This document shows, piece by piece, positions 46,519 through 57,814 of a stretch of DNA of 64,000 nt; within the stretch, counting starts at the first letter, position 1, and every line of letters begins with the position of its first letter. The position numbers and the translations under genes were made by a program. Source of the stretch: Zhengitettix transpicula (taxonomy: Eukaryota > Arthropoda > Insecta > Orthoptera > Tetrigidae); the NCBI GenBank assembly GCA_037074705.1, contig CM073596.1:16822501-16886500 (forward strand), in the 5' to 3' direction. The notes beneath the pieces are model-generated. The model did no database searches and was not told the origin of the DNA. It saw only the letters and a list, made by a program, of their open reading frames with translations.

Positions 46519-47257
46519 CTATCTGGGCGCCCGGCGTTGCCCGTGTACTTACTTATATAAACCCGAAAAAGTATTTGATTTAATATTAATCTTTAATCAA
46601 GAAGTGACAACCTAAATATATCCATAATTTCTTCCGAAAGTGCATTAATTTAACAGCTATAAAATACATTGAATTTTATTGTATGAATCCCAACAAACGA
46701 ATCTCAGAATTTCTTCTTAAATACACTCCTTGAGTATTGCAGAATATAATTGTCTCTCAGTCTTCAGACATTACGAACGATTAAATTATTAACTATATTT
46801 TTACAATGTAAACAAATAGTCGCCATATTGGAGTCACTAATATGGCATGAAAATTGACTTACATTTTCCGCAAGGATCGTAAAGTATTTCGTATTTTTTT
46901 TATTATAATTCGATGGAGTAATACTGGATAAAATTATACTTTTTATTCAATTATAATTTTCTGCTTTATTTCATTACGGAAAAAGGAACTATTTCCTTCG
47001 TTCGTTGCATTGTAACGTCTCTATATTGTACTGTGACGTCATGGTATCTTGGCGCGCAGTAATTTAAAACACAATATTCACATTTTTTAATTATAATTCT
47101 TTAAACCTTTATGCTAAGGGTCCTCCAAACCATCAGTTCTCGTGATTTTAAGAATACGTGTACTTAATTTTGTTGAAATCAGTCCACGCGTTTAAATCTG
47201 TATAGTGATTAACGTAAATACGTACATACAAATATACATCCTTTTTTATTATATAGA
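46519..47257 (-). mobile_element. Helitron-like element Hd (739 bp)
   Basis: The sense 5' end is A|TCTATATAATAAAAAAGG; the 3' end is GGCAACGCCGGGCGCCCAGATAG|T, where CTAG has become ATAG. The body shares the TTTGTATGTACGTATTTACG, GACGTCACAGTACAA-like and CTCCAATATGGCGACTATTT blocks. Non-coding. Confidence 0.72.
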
Positions 47258-47779
47258 TAGTTATATTTCTGTATTGATTCCGAACTTAAGTACCGTTCTT
47301 TTAAATCGATTACTTTAACCAGTGGTTATTGTTTCAGTATATTTCAGTTTTATTTCTCATCTTCTGAATTTTAAAAATTATTGTCATTTTCTAATCTTCA
47401 ATTATTTCTCGAGTTGTTTAATATAATGTTCATTTGCATTCACTTCGTAAATTAAACCATAATTAACTTTAGAAGTGGCCACAGTCCCAGATTATGTTTT
47501 TGATAATACACTCCTTTGATTGGATTCTTCCCTGTTTTATTTACCACGTGTTATAAATAACTAAGCTCCATTTCGTTATTATGTAATATTTCTTCCTTTA
47601 TATGGTGGAAAGGTCTTCAATCATTCTTATTACAGTAATGAAGAATACCTTTTTACATGTCGTAATAATTCAGTAGAAACTAGGTACTGCGTAAAAACAT
47701 TAAGAGATTACGCTCTGAGTTATCGTAGACGGTTGAGCACTATAGATGTTTGATTTTATAATTAAATAGTTGAAGTTTA
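47258..47779. other. AT-rich spacer, no gene seen
   Basis: Nothing recognised. Confidence 0.5.
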
Positions 47780-48650
47780 GAATTGGTTGTAATAGGAGGC
47801 CTCCAAGATTCTCTATTCTCTGCCGTGGTACTCCGTCCTCGAATGTTCATAGCCATTAGGTTCTTCCCCACACCGTCAATCCATCTAGTTCTAGGACGTC
47901 CTTTTCTTCTTCTCGAGTACAGTCATCCATTCCACATTATCTTTTGGAAGTCTACTATTATCTATTCTTGTAAGATGGTCCAGCCATCTCAGTCTTTGAG
48001 ATTTTATGAATCTAGCAATATCTTTGCCGTTCATTAGTTCATTCAGCTACTGGTTCCTACGGATTATCCTCTGGTCCTTCACTGGCCCAAAATTTTTTCG
48101 ATGTATTCTTCTTTCAAAGGTTCTAAGGGCATAAGCATTAGTAATTGTTAGAGTCCATGCCTCTGAGACAGTGGAATCAGCGTCCTGTAGACTTTTACTC
48201 TGGTGATACGAGAAATTGCATCTGGTTATCTGACTTAATCAGCGTGCCTCTAGAGACCCCTTCAAATGATTTACCATTGATATTCAAGTTATGTGGGGGC
48301 ATTAGTAATGGAGAGACGACTAGGTATTTTGTTTTATTTTCACTCACAATAAGTCCAACTTCTTTCGCATAATCTTCCATTCGTGTGAATGTATCTTTCA
48401 GTCCCAGTTCACGTCTGCTTACAATCAGGATATCGTCAGGATACGCACATATTTGAGGTAGCCTGTGCTCGTAGAATCAATTATTTCCAGTATGTCATGC
48501 AATGCCAGGCTAAACAGGCTGATAGAAAGTCAGTCTCCCTGTTTCACTCCAGTTAAATGATTCGCTCAGTTTTTTCCAAATTTTAACTCTTCCCTTCGTC
48601 TCTTTCATGGTTAATTTTACAAGCCTAATTATCTTTTTTGGTATTAATAA
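47780..48650 (-). pseudogene. Non-LTR retrotransposon RT relic (palm to C-terminus)
   Basis: On the minus strand, CAYPDDILIVSRRE (48452-48411) is the RT catalytic box, with YADD changed to YPDD. Next is MEDYAKEVGLIVSENKTKYL (within 48380-48320), the usual segment after the box, with NINGKSFEGVS downstream. Towards the 3' end KRRIHRKNFGPVKDQRIIRR matches the common FERRILRKIFGP segment near the LINE C-terminus. At least six stops or frameshifts break it. The N-terminal endonuclease is absent, as expected of 5'-truncated LINE insertions. It differs from the other three relics. Confidence 0.82.
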
Positions 48651-50155
48651 TAAATTATTAATTTATGCCTGTTAATACACAACATTCCAGTGTCAATTAC
48701 AGGGACGATTAATTAAATTACGCCAAGAAAAGGTTCACTAGCCGGTTAATCCGGTTACGAGGAAAAAAAAAATTATACAAAAACTACAGGCAGTAGAGGA
48801 GATGCGAGTCTATTATTTCGTCGTAAAACAGGCTATCATTGGCCTAGCTCTGACAGACGGTGAACAATAAACTGGAGGAAGGTCGGCTGAGATAAGGGAC
48901 CTCTCGGCGATGACCTCGGAGTGTGGTGGGTCCTACGATAAGGGCGCCGATTTATTCCCCTAAAAATAACCCCCTCCCCTTTGTCAGATTAAAACGTCTG
49001 GGAAACAGCAAGTTTCGCGGATTACCGTGCCGGATAGCCTCGGGAAAACAATTACAGATAAGGGCATAACTAGGCCCTTCTTTCTTCGTAACGACCAGTC
49101 TTGTTCAACTGGGTCACCGGTTTCCCGCTGAGGGACAGCCACGATATCCCCAGACCATCAACTGTTGGCACAATAACCGAATGAAATTATTCAAATGTAT
49201 TTATGTGTCCGGTTACCGAATTGTACAAAAGCACTGGGGAAAACAACATGAAACAGAAAAACTAATTTTAAACGACCTCCTTTTTCCACTGTAGCACTGA
49301 TGGAAGGTTATTTAATTAAACAATATCGATGCTAATTTAACCTCTTTAATTGTCGATTATTTTATTAATATGCTGGAATGAAACTTTTCTTCATTATCTT
49401 TGCTTAAACGTCTCATAGTTAAAAATTTAATTTTTATTAATCAACTTATTTAATAATTTATGATTATAAATTATTGTATTAGAAGTCATGATACTAGGAA
49501 ATTATAAACATTTCAATTTTTGACATGTTATCATATGAGAAGAATATTTATATTTAAATTAAGTTATTTTCTATATTTATACATTTAGTGTAGAGGGTTA
49601 TTTTAATATCATACCATGAGTGAGGGTTAGGTTTCGAGCTGACCACAATTGAGACGTAAGACGTTCATAATTTTTTTTTTCTTTCGTGCTGAGTTCGAGG
49701 ACTGTGGAAGTTTGTGAGTCCTATGTGAAGAAGAGCAGTTTGACCTTCCAATATAATCCGCCGTAACACGTGCGTGAAAGAGAGGAATTTTGTGCTTGCC
49801 GAATCACTTTCTTTGTCCGATGGCTTCTCTCCATTCCAGCAGCTGGCGACAATCGCTCTATCTGGAATTGCTATCGGTTGTGTCTTGATGTTCGTGCCAC
49901 GGCCGTCCAATTTATAAGTTAATTCCGAGCACGGGATTCCAGCGCTCATCTTTTATATCTGGACTTCCATGAAACACTTTCTCGACCCAATCTTGTAACA
50001 CGGTTCGTTGAGTAATTTAGTGTTAATGTTTTAGAATTTGCATACCGACAGTAAAATCTTATGGCAGGAGATCAAATCCGAACTTAAATAAATTATTTAT
50101 TTTCATTGAGCGCATTTGAATGAAACAATTGCATACTATTTTATTATTATTATTA

Positions 50156-50159
<4 letters not shown>
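48651..50159. other. Intergenic with a GC-richer island at 48.8-49.2 kb; no gene recognised
   Basis: 49240-49660 is very AT-rich. The minus-strand frame at 49665-49949 has no recognisable motif. Confidence 0.4.
48790..49210. promoter_or_regulatory. Candidate enhancer with GATA, MEF2 and E-box words
   Basis: Three GATAAGG words (48891-48897, 48937-48943, 49057-49063), a MEF2 consensus CTAAAAATAA (48960-48969) and two CAACTG E-boxes (49106-49111, 49159-49164) lie within about 275 bp in a GC-richer, single-copy-looking island. GATA plus MEF2 plus E-box is a known combination in muscle, heart and fat-body enhancers. No conservation evidence is available here. Confidence 0.35.

Positions 50160-50186
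<27 letters not shown>
50160..50186. repeat. (TA)n microsatellite
   Basis: TA tract before H2a. Confidence 0.95.
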
Positions 50187-50190
<4 letters not shown>

Positions 50191-51386
50191 ATGAATAGAA
50201 ATGAGTGTTTGTATGTATGTATGTATGTTTGTTTGTTTGTATATTTGTATGTTACTTATAGAAATCTACACCGGTCTAGCAAATTTCACCAAATTTCGTA
50301 ACCGTGTTCTTTGCGACCAGGAAAGAAACACTGTTGGGGTGAGACGCGTCTACCACCCCAGAAGCGGGGGTGGACGGGGCAGGAAATATTTAAACATGCT
50401 AAAACAGCCGATATATATATTAGTCGGATAAATATTTTTAGGGGTCAGACTCGAGGAAAATCAGAGTTATGTATATGGGTGAATGTATTTATGACAGCGT
50501 TGGCAATGCACGGGGTTTAGTGGTAGTGTGCGGGGGTGTGAGGGACCTGGCGGAGTTGGGCGAGGGAGAAAATTTCCAAACATGTTAACCGGTCAATTTT
50601 TTCTTCGAATAAATATATTTCGGCATCAATGAGATTCATAAAATTTCTCTACATGTTCTCTGTGTATAATTTCAACCCCTTTCGGGCTTGGGAGGGGAGC
50701 ACCTTTAAGTATAGGGGTGGAGTTGCATTACATAAAAGGAAAGCAGAAACTATCTAGATTGGAGTCGAATTTGGGGTTATAGTTGTCACTGAGTTTAATT
50801 ATGACATTCAACTTGCCGTTTAACTCCCCCAAGCGCGAGTGTTCGGGGGTGGAAATTTTCAAACATGTTGAACAGTCGATATTTGCGTTAAATAATTACT
50901 TCCTGGGGTTAATGACCTTGATAGTTTTTATACCGATGTTGTTTGTGTGTAATTTCAACCCCCTGTAAGGGGAGAAAGTTTAGGGGTGGGGTGGATGTAC
51001 ATTAAATAAAAAAACGCAATAACAACCGCGATTAGAAGCAATTCAGAGACTATGAATGTCCCTTAGTCTAATTGTGACACTTGGGTAACGCGACGGGTTT
51101 GGGAGTTGGTGGGATGGGGTAGAAATTTTCAGACAATGTAATTGGCGTTTCTTGCATGGAATAAATACTTTTTGATTATCGCACATTTAAGGGGGTGGTC
51201 AGCGTCTACACTGTAAAAACGACCGATATATTTGGTCAATGACTTCAACCCCCTTCGGCATGGGAGGTGAGCACATTGAGGGATAGGGTTCGAGGAGCGT
51301 TACATAAAACTAGCGCAAAATCAAACGAATTGGAGTCATATCGGGGGTTATGGATAAATGACATCTTGGGCAACGCCGGCACCTAG
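50187..51386 (+). mobile_element. Helitron-like element H2a built of tandem units (about 1.2 kb)
   Basis: The 5' part has a TTTGTATGTATGTATGTATG run. The 3' end is GGGCAACGCCGGCACCTAG, like the Helitron family termini. Inside are four degenerate units whose AATTTTCAAACATGTTGAAC-type marker starts near 50384, 50572, 50855 and 51125. Three of them carry AATTTCAACCCCTTTCGGG-like text. Open frames are short and unsupported. Confidence 0.6.
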
Positions 51387-51388
51387 CT

Positions 51389-51394
<6 letters not shown>

Positions 51395-51439
<45 letters not shown>
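51395..51439. repeat. (TA)n microsatellite
   Basis: Separates H2a from F2e. Confidence 0.95.
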
Positions 51440-51442
<3 letters not shown>

Positions 51443-52014
51443 AATATTTAATGTAAACAATCGATGAAAATTATAGTCACCACGGTGTGGCGCCAAATTA
51501 TGTAATATTAAAAATAATTAAATTAATATCAGACCCGCGTTGAAGCCCAACTACATGGTATCCAAATTAATGAAAGAAAAATATAATTTATAGTATTTTA
51601 TCTTTATTTTATTTTAAAGAAAATATTTAATTAACAGGCCATAACACTGATGACTATATCGTTTCACCACAAAATTCCAGCGCCTCTTTAACAACTGTTC
51701 ACGAACTTTACTTTGTCCCATTACTTTTACTTTGTTTAAAGGTCTCAAGACAAGTTTCTCAAAACATTATCGTTTCCACTATAAACCAGACTCTTTCACC
51801 ATGACCAACACTGGTCAACATCTTAAAACAGATTCGTTCTTCAACTTAATAATTTGAGCTCCCAAAAGCACACTGGTCAAGATTCCAAACCACTAAGACT
51901 CGCCTGGACAGGCTCCAAAATCACACGCTCAATGTTTCTGCCAGATTACGCCAACAATAATATTAAAGGAAAATTATTAAATAAAACTTACATTAAAAAT
52001 AGCTGTTCTCTACA
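51440..52014 (-). mobile_element. LTR-like element F2e, internally shortened (575 bp)
   Basis: The plus strand begins TGTAATATTTAATG after ATAT and ends TCTCTACA before ATAT, so TG...CA ends with an ATAT duplication are all visible. It shares GGCCATAACACTGATGACTA, TTCACGAACTTTACTT and CCATGACCAACACTGGTCA with the complements of F2b/d. It lacks about 300 bp between the GGTACCAG and 3' regions. Confidence 0.65.
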
Positions 52015-52023
52015 ATATATAAT

Positions 52024-52780
52024 TATAATAATTAAAAATTAATTGTTCTTTTAAATTGTTACTCACGTCTGCCCAGCATTCCAACATACCTTTAATTTTT
52101 GAAAACACTATTGCGGTTTTTTCACTTCTAAACTCACAGATTTTAAAATATATTGTTCTCGGAGTTCAACCGGGTTTTGCATAATTATATTAGAACGCAA
52201 CGTTCTAGGCGATGTTCTAGGCGATGACGACAGTGCTTTTAGTCGTCGAAACGTTGCGTTCTAATATAATTATGCAAAATCTGGCAGAACTCCAAAAACA
52301 ATAGGCTTCAATCTTTAATCACAGATTCTACACCAAATTTTTAAGCCAAAATTTTATATGTCGTCAGGAACTCGGATGAACCTCCTTTCGTCATCTATCG
52401 GTTAACCGCTCGCCTTAGGTGAATTTTGCGATTTTTCGATTTTTTGTTCCGGACTTAAACCGAAACATTTGTTATTTCTGGGCGGCTATGGACACAAAAA
52501 CTGCTTTTTCTTAGCAGGTTTTGACGTTATACTTTTATGAATGTTTTACTTTGTCCTGCTAATTGTCAACCCTGTTGAATTCTCCTTCCAAAAACTGTTA
52601 TACCTCGACGAGGTTTTTCCGTGAACTGTATCTCACCACTGCAAACTCTACTTCCTTCCTGCGAACTTAACAACACCAAACCTTCCTGCAATTTGTCTCT
52701 CGTCTCGCAATTTGAGCGCGCATACGCTAATTTGACAGACATTCCGACAAAGTAACAGAGCCAGTTTCTATTGTTGTTCC
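52024..52780 (-). mobile_element. LTR-like element F1f, truncated and interrupted
   Basis: It follows F2e after about 9 bp. It matches the copy at 62379-63306: TTGTTACTCACGTCTGCCCA, GTCAGGAACTCGGATGA and the TTTACTTTGTCCTGCTAATT block. Homology stops near 52780. The complement of ACTCAC (52061-52066) is the conserved GTGAGT. A foldback is inserted at 52143-52320. Confidence 0.65.
52143..52320. mobile_element. Foldback element FB6 (178 bp) with 7-bp target duplication
   Basis: ACAGATT is present at 52136-52142 and 52321-52327. The uninterrupted homologue at 62.8 kb reads CTCACAAATTCTACACC, giving an empty-site comparison. Arms of about 54 bp share TATTGTT, GGAGTTC and TTTTGCATAATTATATTAGA followed by ACGCAACGTT. 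The centre is a short GACGAC...GTCGTC stem ending in GAAACG. Non-coding MITE-like insertion. Confidence 0.88.
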
Positions 52781-53029
52781 GTTAATTCTCTTCCACATAC
52801 AGACTTGGATTTTCCATTGGCCGTTTCCCTGCCATCTCGCTCGCTCCAAACTACAGAACTGAAATGCGACTGAAAATTTTAATGTGTCATATGAACACTT
52901 GTAAATATTCCACGGTGTTTAATCATTCATTTCACGTAAAATAAAATATTGAATGGAAATTATTTTACTAACACACAAACTGTGCTGTTCGCGTGTATTA
53001 CAAGTTGAATTTTTTCTCACAGTTTGGTC
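52781..53029. other. Short spacer
   Basis: Nothing recognised. Confidence 0.5.
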
Positions 53030-53320
53030 TGGAACCTTCTCCCGCCATCGGAAGGGCGTGGGACAAGTACCCAATGCCCGACCTACCTGATGCAGGTTTT
53101 CCTAGGGTTTGTCCTGCATTTCTTTTTGGCGAGTGCCGGATAGGATCCTTAAACCACAGCCCGGGGGCTCTAGTTACCCTTCCTCCACTCTTCCGCATCC
53201 CCCCTTTCAAATCCCTTTCCTATGCTATAAGAGGGGAGTTGCCACTATGTGGATTACCCTATACATAACGTGTCTACACCCGAAATAAAACCCTCATGTA
53301 GCCTGTTGCCCTAAAAAAAA
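53030..53320 (+). repeat. R600, sense 3' half with A-tail
   Basis: From CTTCTCCCGCCATCGGAAGG to TTGCCCTAAAAAAAAC. It contains both 3' variants in series: GTGTCTACACCCG, then CTCATGTAGCCTGTTGCCC. Confidence 0.85.
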
Positions 53321-53996
53321 CTAAATAAAGGCAAGTGATACATCGATTCCTATTTATCGAGTATAAAAGCCCACAAAAAATTAATCTGTTGGTAAATTTA
53401 AAAATTATTTCCGTTGAAATAATTTATGAAACTTCTCATTGACAAAGGTACTGAGCTTCTCCTGACGCAGTTATGATACGTTCGACGCACGTTTGCGTCT
53501 GGATTTGAGCCAATTACTCCTTAACTAAAATCCGAGTTAGCGATTCATTTTGTTGGCTTGGCGCAAAGTTTACGCACCTGTTACCCCAATACAAGAATCG
53601 GCAAACATCGGCCAACCCTCTCCCTCGCTTTCAAAACGATGAATATTCAAAACTATTTGTGTTTGCGATGGCAAGTAGGTAAGGGGACTGCACTGCCCAA
53701 CGACAACGCAAATATTGGAAACGGCACAATACTAACAAATATTTAAGAGGACCTGCTTCAAGCTTGCTCATCGCCAGCCTCAACTCGCGGATTGGGAATA
53801 TGGATTTAAGACGAAATAATAAATTTTTTTTACATGGAGAGGATTCATACCTTTAAAATAAAATTCTCGATTCCTCACAACACTAACTTTCCTCTTCTTT
53901 ACATTAATATTAAATATGATTTACTACAGTAAAATCAAACATCTTAATATGAAAAACAGTTCATTCGTTACCATTGCTATATTTCGTGACAGACTA
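53321..53996. other. Spacer, no gene recognised
   Basis: A 62-codon frame near 53558 has no motif. Confidence 0.45.
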
Positions 53997-54110
53997 CTCC
54001 TATTGGAATAGTCGGCCAGCTGCCTCCTGAACAGGTCAAGGCACGGCAAGGGGAAATCTGCGACCCCTCTCCCATCATCGGAAGGGCGTGGAACAAGTGT
54101 CAAATGCGCT
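53997..54110 (+). repeat. R600 internal fragment
   Basis: A fragment of about 110 bp from TCCTATTGGAATAGTCGGCC to GGAAGGGCGTGGAACAAGTG. Confidence 0.8.
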
Positions 54111-54512
54111 TCACTCTGTCAGAATCACTTTAGTTGGAAAAGAAGAATAGCAATAATATTGAAGTGAAGAATATTTACTTAGAAATAGAAGCCAGAACAA
54201 CACGCAACCTTCTTTAGAAATATTTATCTCCAATAGTTCTATTTTATTCCACCACAATCAAAAAATAATTGTTTGGTGAAGTTATCTACTTCTCAAAATG
54301 AAAATATTTACGTCTGATTGTAAGTAATGAATAAGAAAGATAGACAATTCAGGCAAAAATGTAATATACATACCACACAACATTTCCGGCATCCTTGTTC
54401 CTTTCGTCAGGTGTTAAGAAGAACCTGGAGCGTCACGACTGCACTTGTTACAAATTAATTCCTTCCGCAGCCATTTCCAGCACGAAACCTTTTATCAACT
54501 AGGTTCATATTA
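54111..54512. other. Spacer with foldback half-copy FB3
   Basis: 54330-54446 matches the left half of FB1 (ACCACACAACATTTCCGGCA, then TTTCGTCAGGTGTTAAGAAG). The rest is unremarkable. Confidence 0.5.
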
Positions 54513-55195
54513 TTCTCCCGCTATCGGAAGGGCGTGGGACAAGTACCCAATGCCCGACCTAACTGATGCACGTTTTTCTAGGGTTTTGCCTTCATTGCTT
54601 TTAGGCGAATGCCGGGTAGGATCCTTAAACTATAGTCCGGGGGCCCTAGTTAACCCTTGGCTACCCTCCTCTACCCTCCCGCATCCCCTCCTTTAAATCC
54701 CTTACTATGCTTTTAAAGGGGAGTTGTCACCATGTGGATTACTCCCATCCTGTTACCTTAAAAAAAATATATTCTCTCTGGTATTTTGAACTCACATTCC
54801 TACGAGGCACGTCGGCCTGTTCCGCGAGGTGCATGCTCCGGGGTCGCTGACTTTGGGCATACGGTAAGAGTTTTCCGCTATTCCTATTGGAATAGTCGGC
54901 CAGCTGCTTCCTAAACTGGTCAAGGCTCGGCGAGGGGAAAGCTGCGATCCCACAGCAAACCCCTCTCCCACAATCGGAAGGACGTGGGACAAGTACCAAA
55001 TTACCGACCTACCTAATGCAGGTTTTTCTAGGGTTTTCCCTGCATCACTTTTAGGAGAATTGCCGTGTAGGATCCTTAAATCATACCCCGGGGACCCTTG
55101 GCTACCGTGCTCTACCTTTCCGCATCCCCTCTTTCACTCCTTTTCCTATGCTATACGAGGGGAATTGCCACTATGTGGATTACCCTACACCTGGA
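54513..55195 (+). repeat. R600, two sense units in tandem
   Basis: The first unit (54513-54765, 5'-truncated) ends CCTGTTACCTTAAAAAAAAT. The second (about 54780-55195) runs from the GGTATTTTGAACTCACATTC block to TGGATTACCCTACACC and lacks the A-tail. Confidence 0.85.
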
Positions 55196-56900
55196 AAATA
55201 AAATTAATGATCATACATTATTTCAAGGGTTTCCATAGTGTTCTAAAAATAATAGTTTAATTGTGTTTATTCAGAAAAGACCACATACATTTTAATACAA
55301 TTACTACTAAATAAAAATATGAATTTTTACTAACTTTTTTAGTCGGTAAGTATAAACATACTTATTACTGTTTCAGAATGAAGTCATTATAAAATATTTT
55401 AATACATTATTATCGCAGCAATAATGAAGAACACAATGATATCGTTAGGATTTTTAAATATTATTTTAGAGATAAAAATAGACAATTACGTCGGAGGCTC
55501 GAAATATATAAATAATAGGTAATAACGACTGAAAAAGTTTTTATTTTCCTGTAAAACTACACACACACACACATACATTAACATATTCTTTATTTTTATT
55601 TCCGTATGAAAATTGTGCAATACTTTCATGCAGACAAGACGAAATCGGCATCCCTCACCAGTTCATTGAATTCTACAGCATATTAATAATTCATAAACTG
55701 TACATATCTTAGATTACGCTTCGCTTTGCCCAAATTAAACATGCCTGCTTCAGGGTCGAACCTGTGACAGGTATAGAAATTCGTAAAAGGTCCCATTTGA
55801 AAATGAAATGAATTGTTGACCCATTGCCGACAACAATTGAACGGCTGTTGCCACTCTACAATGGCTGTCCTGTGCACGTGAAAGGCGCCTTTTTGTCGTG
55901 GGTCGTTTAGCCCCGGAAACCGACGTCACTTTACGAATAATACAGTGACAATTAGTGAGCCGCGGTGTAGTATTTAGCGAGGATTGTGGCTCCAAATCAG
56001 TTTACGCGAACATACATACGAATGCTGCAGTAATGTTCAATACAATGACTAACAACTCTCCGACTGTTGAATTCCGTTCCATTCTCCCCAAATTCACGCT
56101 GTAATTAAAAGCAATAATATCCCACAATCGTGGTTTTTAATTAATAAGATTCGAGTCAATTCACACATAGGCTTTAGTCGTGATCTGTTGGATTTCAGAG
56201 ATTGGAAACCAAACTAATGATACATCTACATGATTATTACAGTTTTTATGCTTCTGAAGTTAAACAAACTTATCTAACAGAGACGTTTTTATTCCTACTG
56301 GTCTTAAAAAAAATTGATGATTTAATTTCATCTCCAACAAATAAAACAGACTATTTAAAATGTAGATAAAATTATAAATTCTTGTTTAATATATTCAATA
56401 CGACCTGCATCTTTGATCATTTGTTAATTATATAATATCTTCTTAACCTTACAGAACTGTCTCTTCACTGTCCGATTCCATTCCTAAAAAACTGATTTTC
56501 CTCCCTTTAATTTATCGGAAATAAATATAATGGCCAGTAAGTCAGAACAGGTTCAATGTTTAATATTTATTTCAGTTGTTACATTGACAATGAAATTTAT
56601 GCAAAAAGAAACACGACGATTAGTCCCTAATTTGACACTTCACCAGGTGAAAATAATAGTTGAAAAATATGAAACCTTTATAATTTATTTTGGTGATAAA
56701 AATGTCCACAACGCTGTTGAAATTTTGCATTATCAATTTCAATCCAGAAATCCGATTACTGTTTGTATTTTCTATGAGGAATACCGATTGATTACTCCGA
56801 TGAATTAGCTCTAGATTATGAAGGAACGTGAAAATGATTGATACGATCATACATTCAACCGGTAACCGTTGATTTTAAATTACAAAATAAATAAATTTTC
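55196..56900. other. Intergenic, no gene recognised
   Basis: AT-rich, with an (AC)n run of about 14 bp near 55559. 55700-56000 is GC-richer. The 92-codon frame at 56530-56808 has no recognisable motif. Confidence 0.45.
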
Positions 56901-57808
56901 TAGTTTAGATTAAACAATTTGTAATGAACAATTAATTTTAATTTTTCTTTAATATTATTGTCGCCGTTTATTGAGGCCACCGACTGAAAATGATCGTACG
57001 CCATTATTGTCGGAAAAACGTGAGGCGGAACTTTGGCGGAAACATTCAGTGTGTTGTGGGAGCCTGACGGGTGTGTTTTTGGAGCCTGACCGCGATGGTC
57101 ATGGCGAGTCTGAGTTGGTTTAGAGAGACTGGCCAGTGTTGGTCATGGCGAAAGAGTATTTTTGATCATGGAGTACGAGTCTGGTTTATAGTGCAAACGA
57201 TAATGATTTGAAACTTGTCTCGGGCACTTTAACAAATATAAAAAAAAATAGGACGCCTTAACGTTTATGAACAGGCGCCAAAATTTGTGGTGAAACGATA
57301 TAGTCATCATTGTTATGGCCTGTAATTAAACATTTTCTTTATAATAAAATAACTAAGGACTGCACACTACGATACCAGAGCACCGATAAATAAATTGGTA
57401 TGGAGAAACATTATTTTGTAAACTTTAATGTAAATATAATTTACCGTCAATTTGTCAGATTTCTCTAATTTTTTGTTGGTTTCTTTTATACAATTTTGTT
57501 ATTGTAAAATTTAATTTGTGTTTCTTATTGGTGAAAAATTTCAAAGCACTATCGTTATTAGAGGCCCAGTAAGTGGCTCTGAGGTTACGAGTATCATTAA
57601 AGCTGTGGAATTTTTTAAAAAATAAACTTGTTTAAAAATTGAACTATATAGAAATTTTAATAAATAATTTTTTCTTATATTTTTAAAAAAATATTTAAAA
57701 TTCAAGGAAAAATCCTGTAATTAACTTTTCCTTTTATTAATTTAGATCCCACTTAATTTTGATGCAACGTGGTGGCATTTTTACTATTATATAACTTTCA
57801 ATGTTACA
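56901..57808 (+). mobile_element. LTR-like element F2d (908 bp)
   Basis: It starts TAGTTTAGATTAAACAATTT (5' TG lost) and ends AATGTTACA. It contains a GTCGCCGTTTATTGAGGCC block, AACTTTGGCGGAAACA, repeated GAGCCTGAC units, a TATA box near 57237, GATACCAGAGCA, and GTGGCTCTGAGGTTACGAG. Only ATATAT separates it from F1d. Confidence 0.65.
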
Positions 57809-57814
57809 ATATAT

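Noticed and set aside
52143..52320. Hammerhead-ribozyme-like core (CTGAnGA ... GAAAC) in the foldback family
   Set aside because: In FB1, FB5 and FB6 the bases after CTGAnGA and before GAAA cannot form the first pair of stem II (C-C or A-A), and FB6 reads ATGACGA, not CTGACGA. A true hammerhead is not supported.
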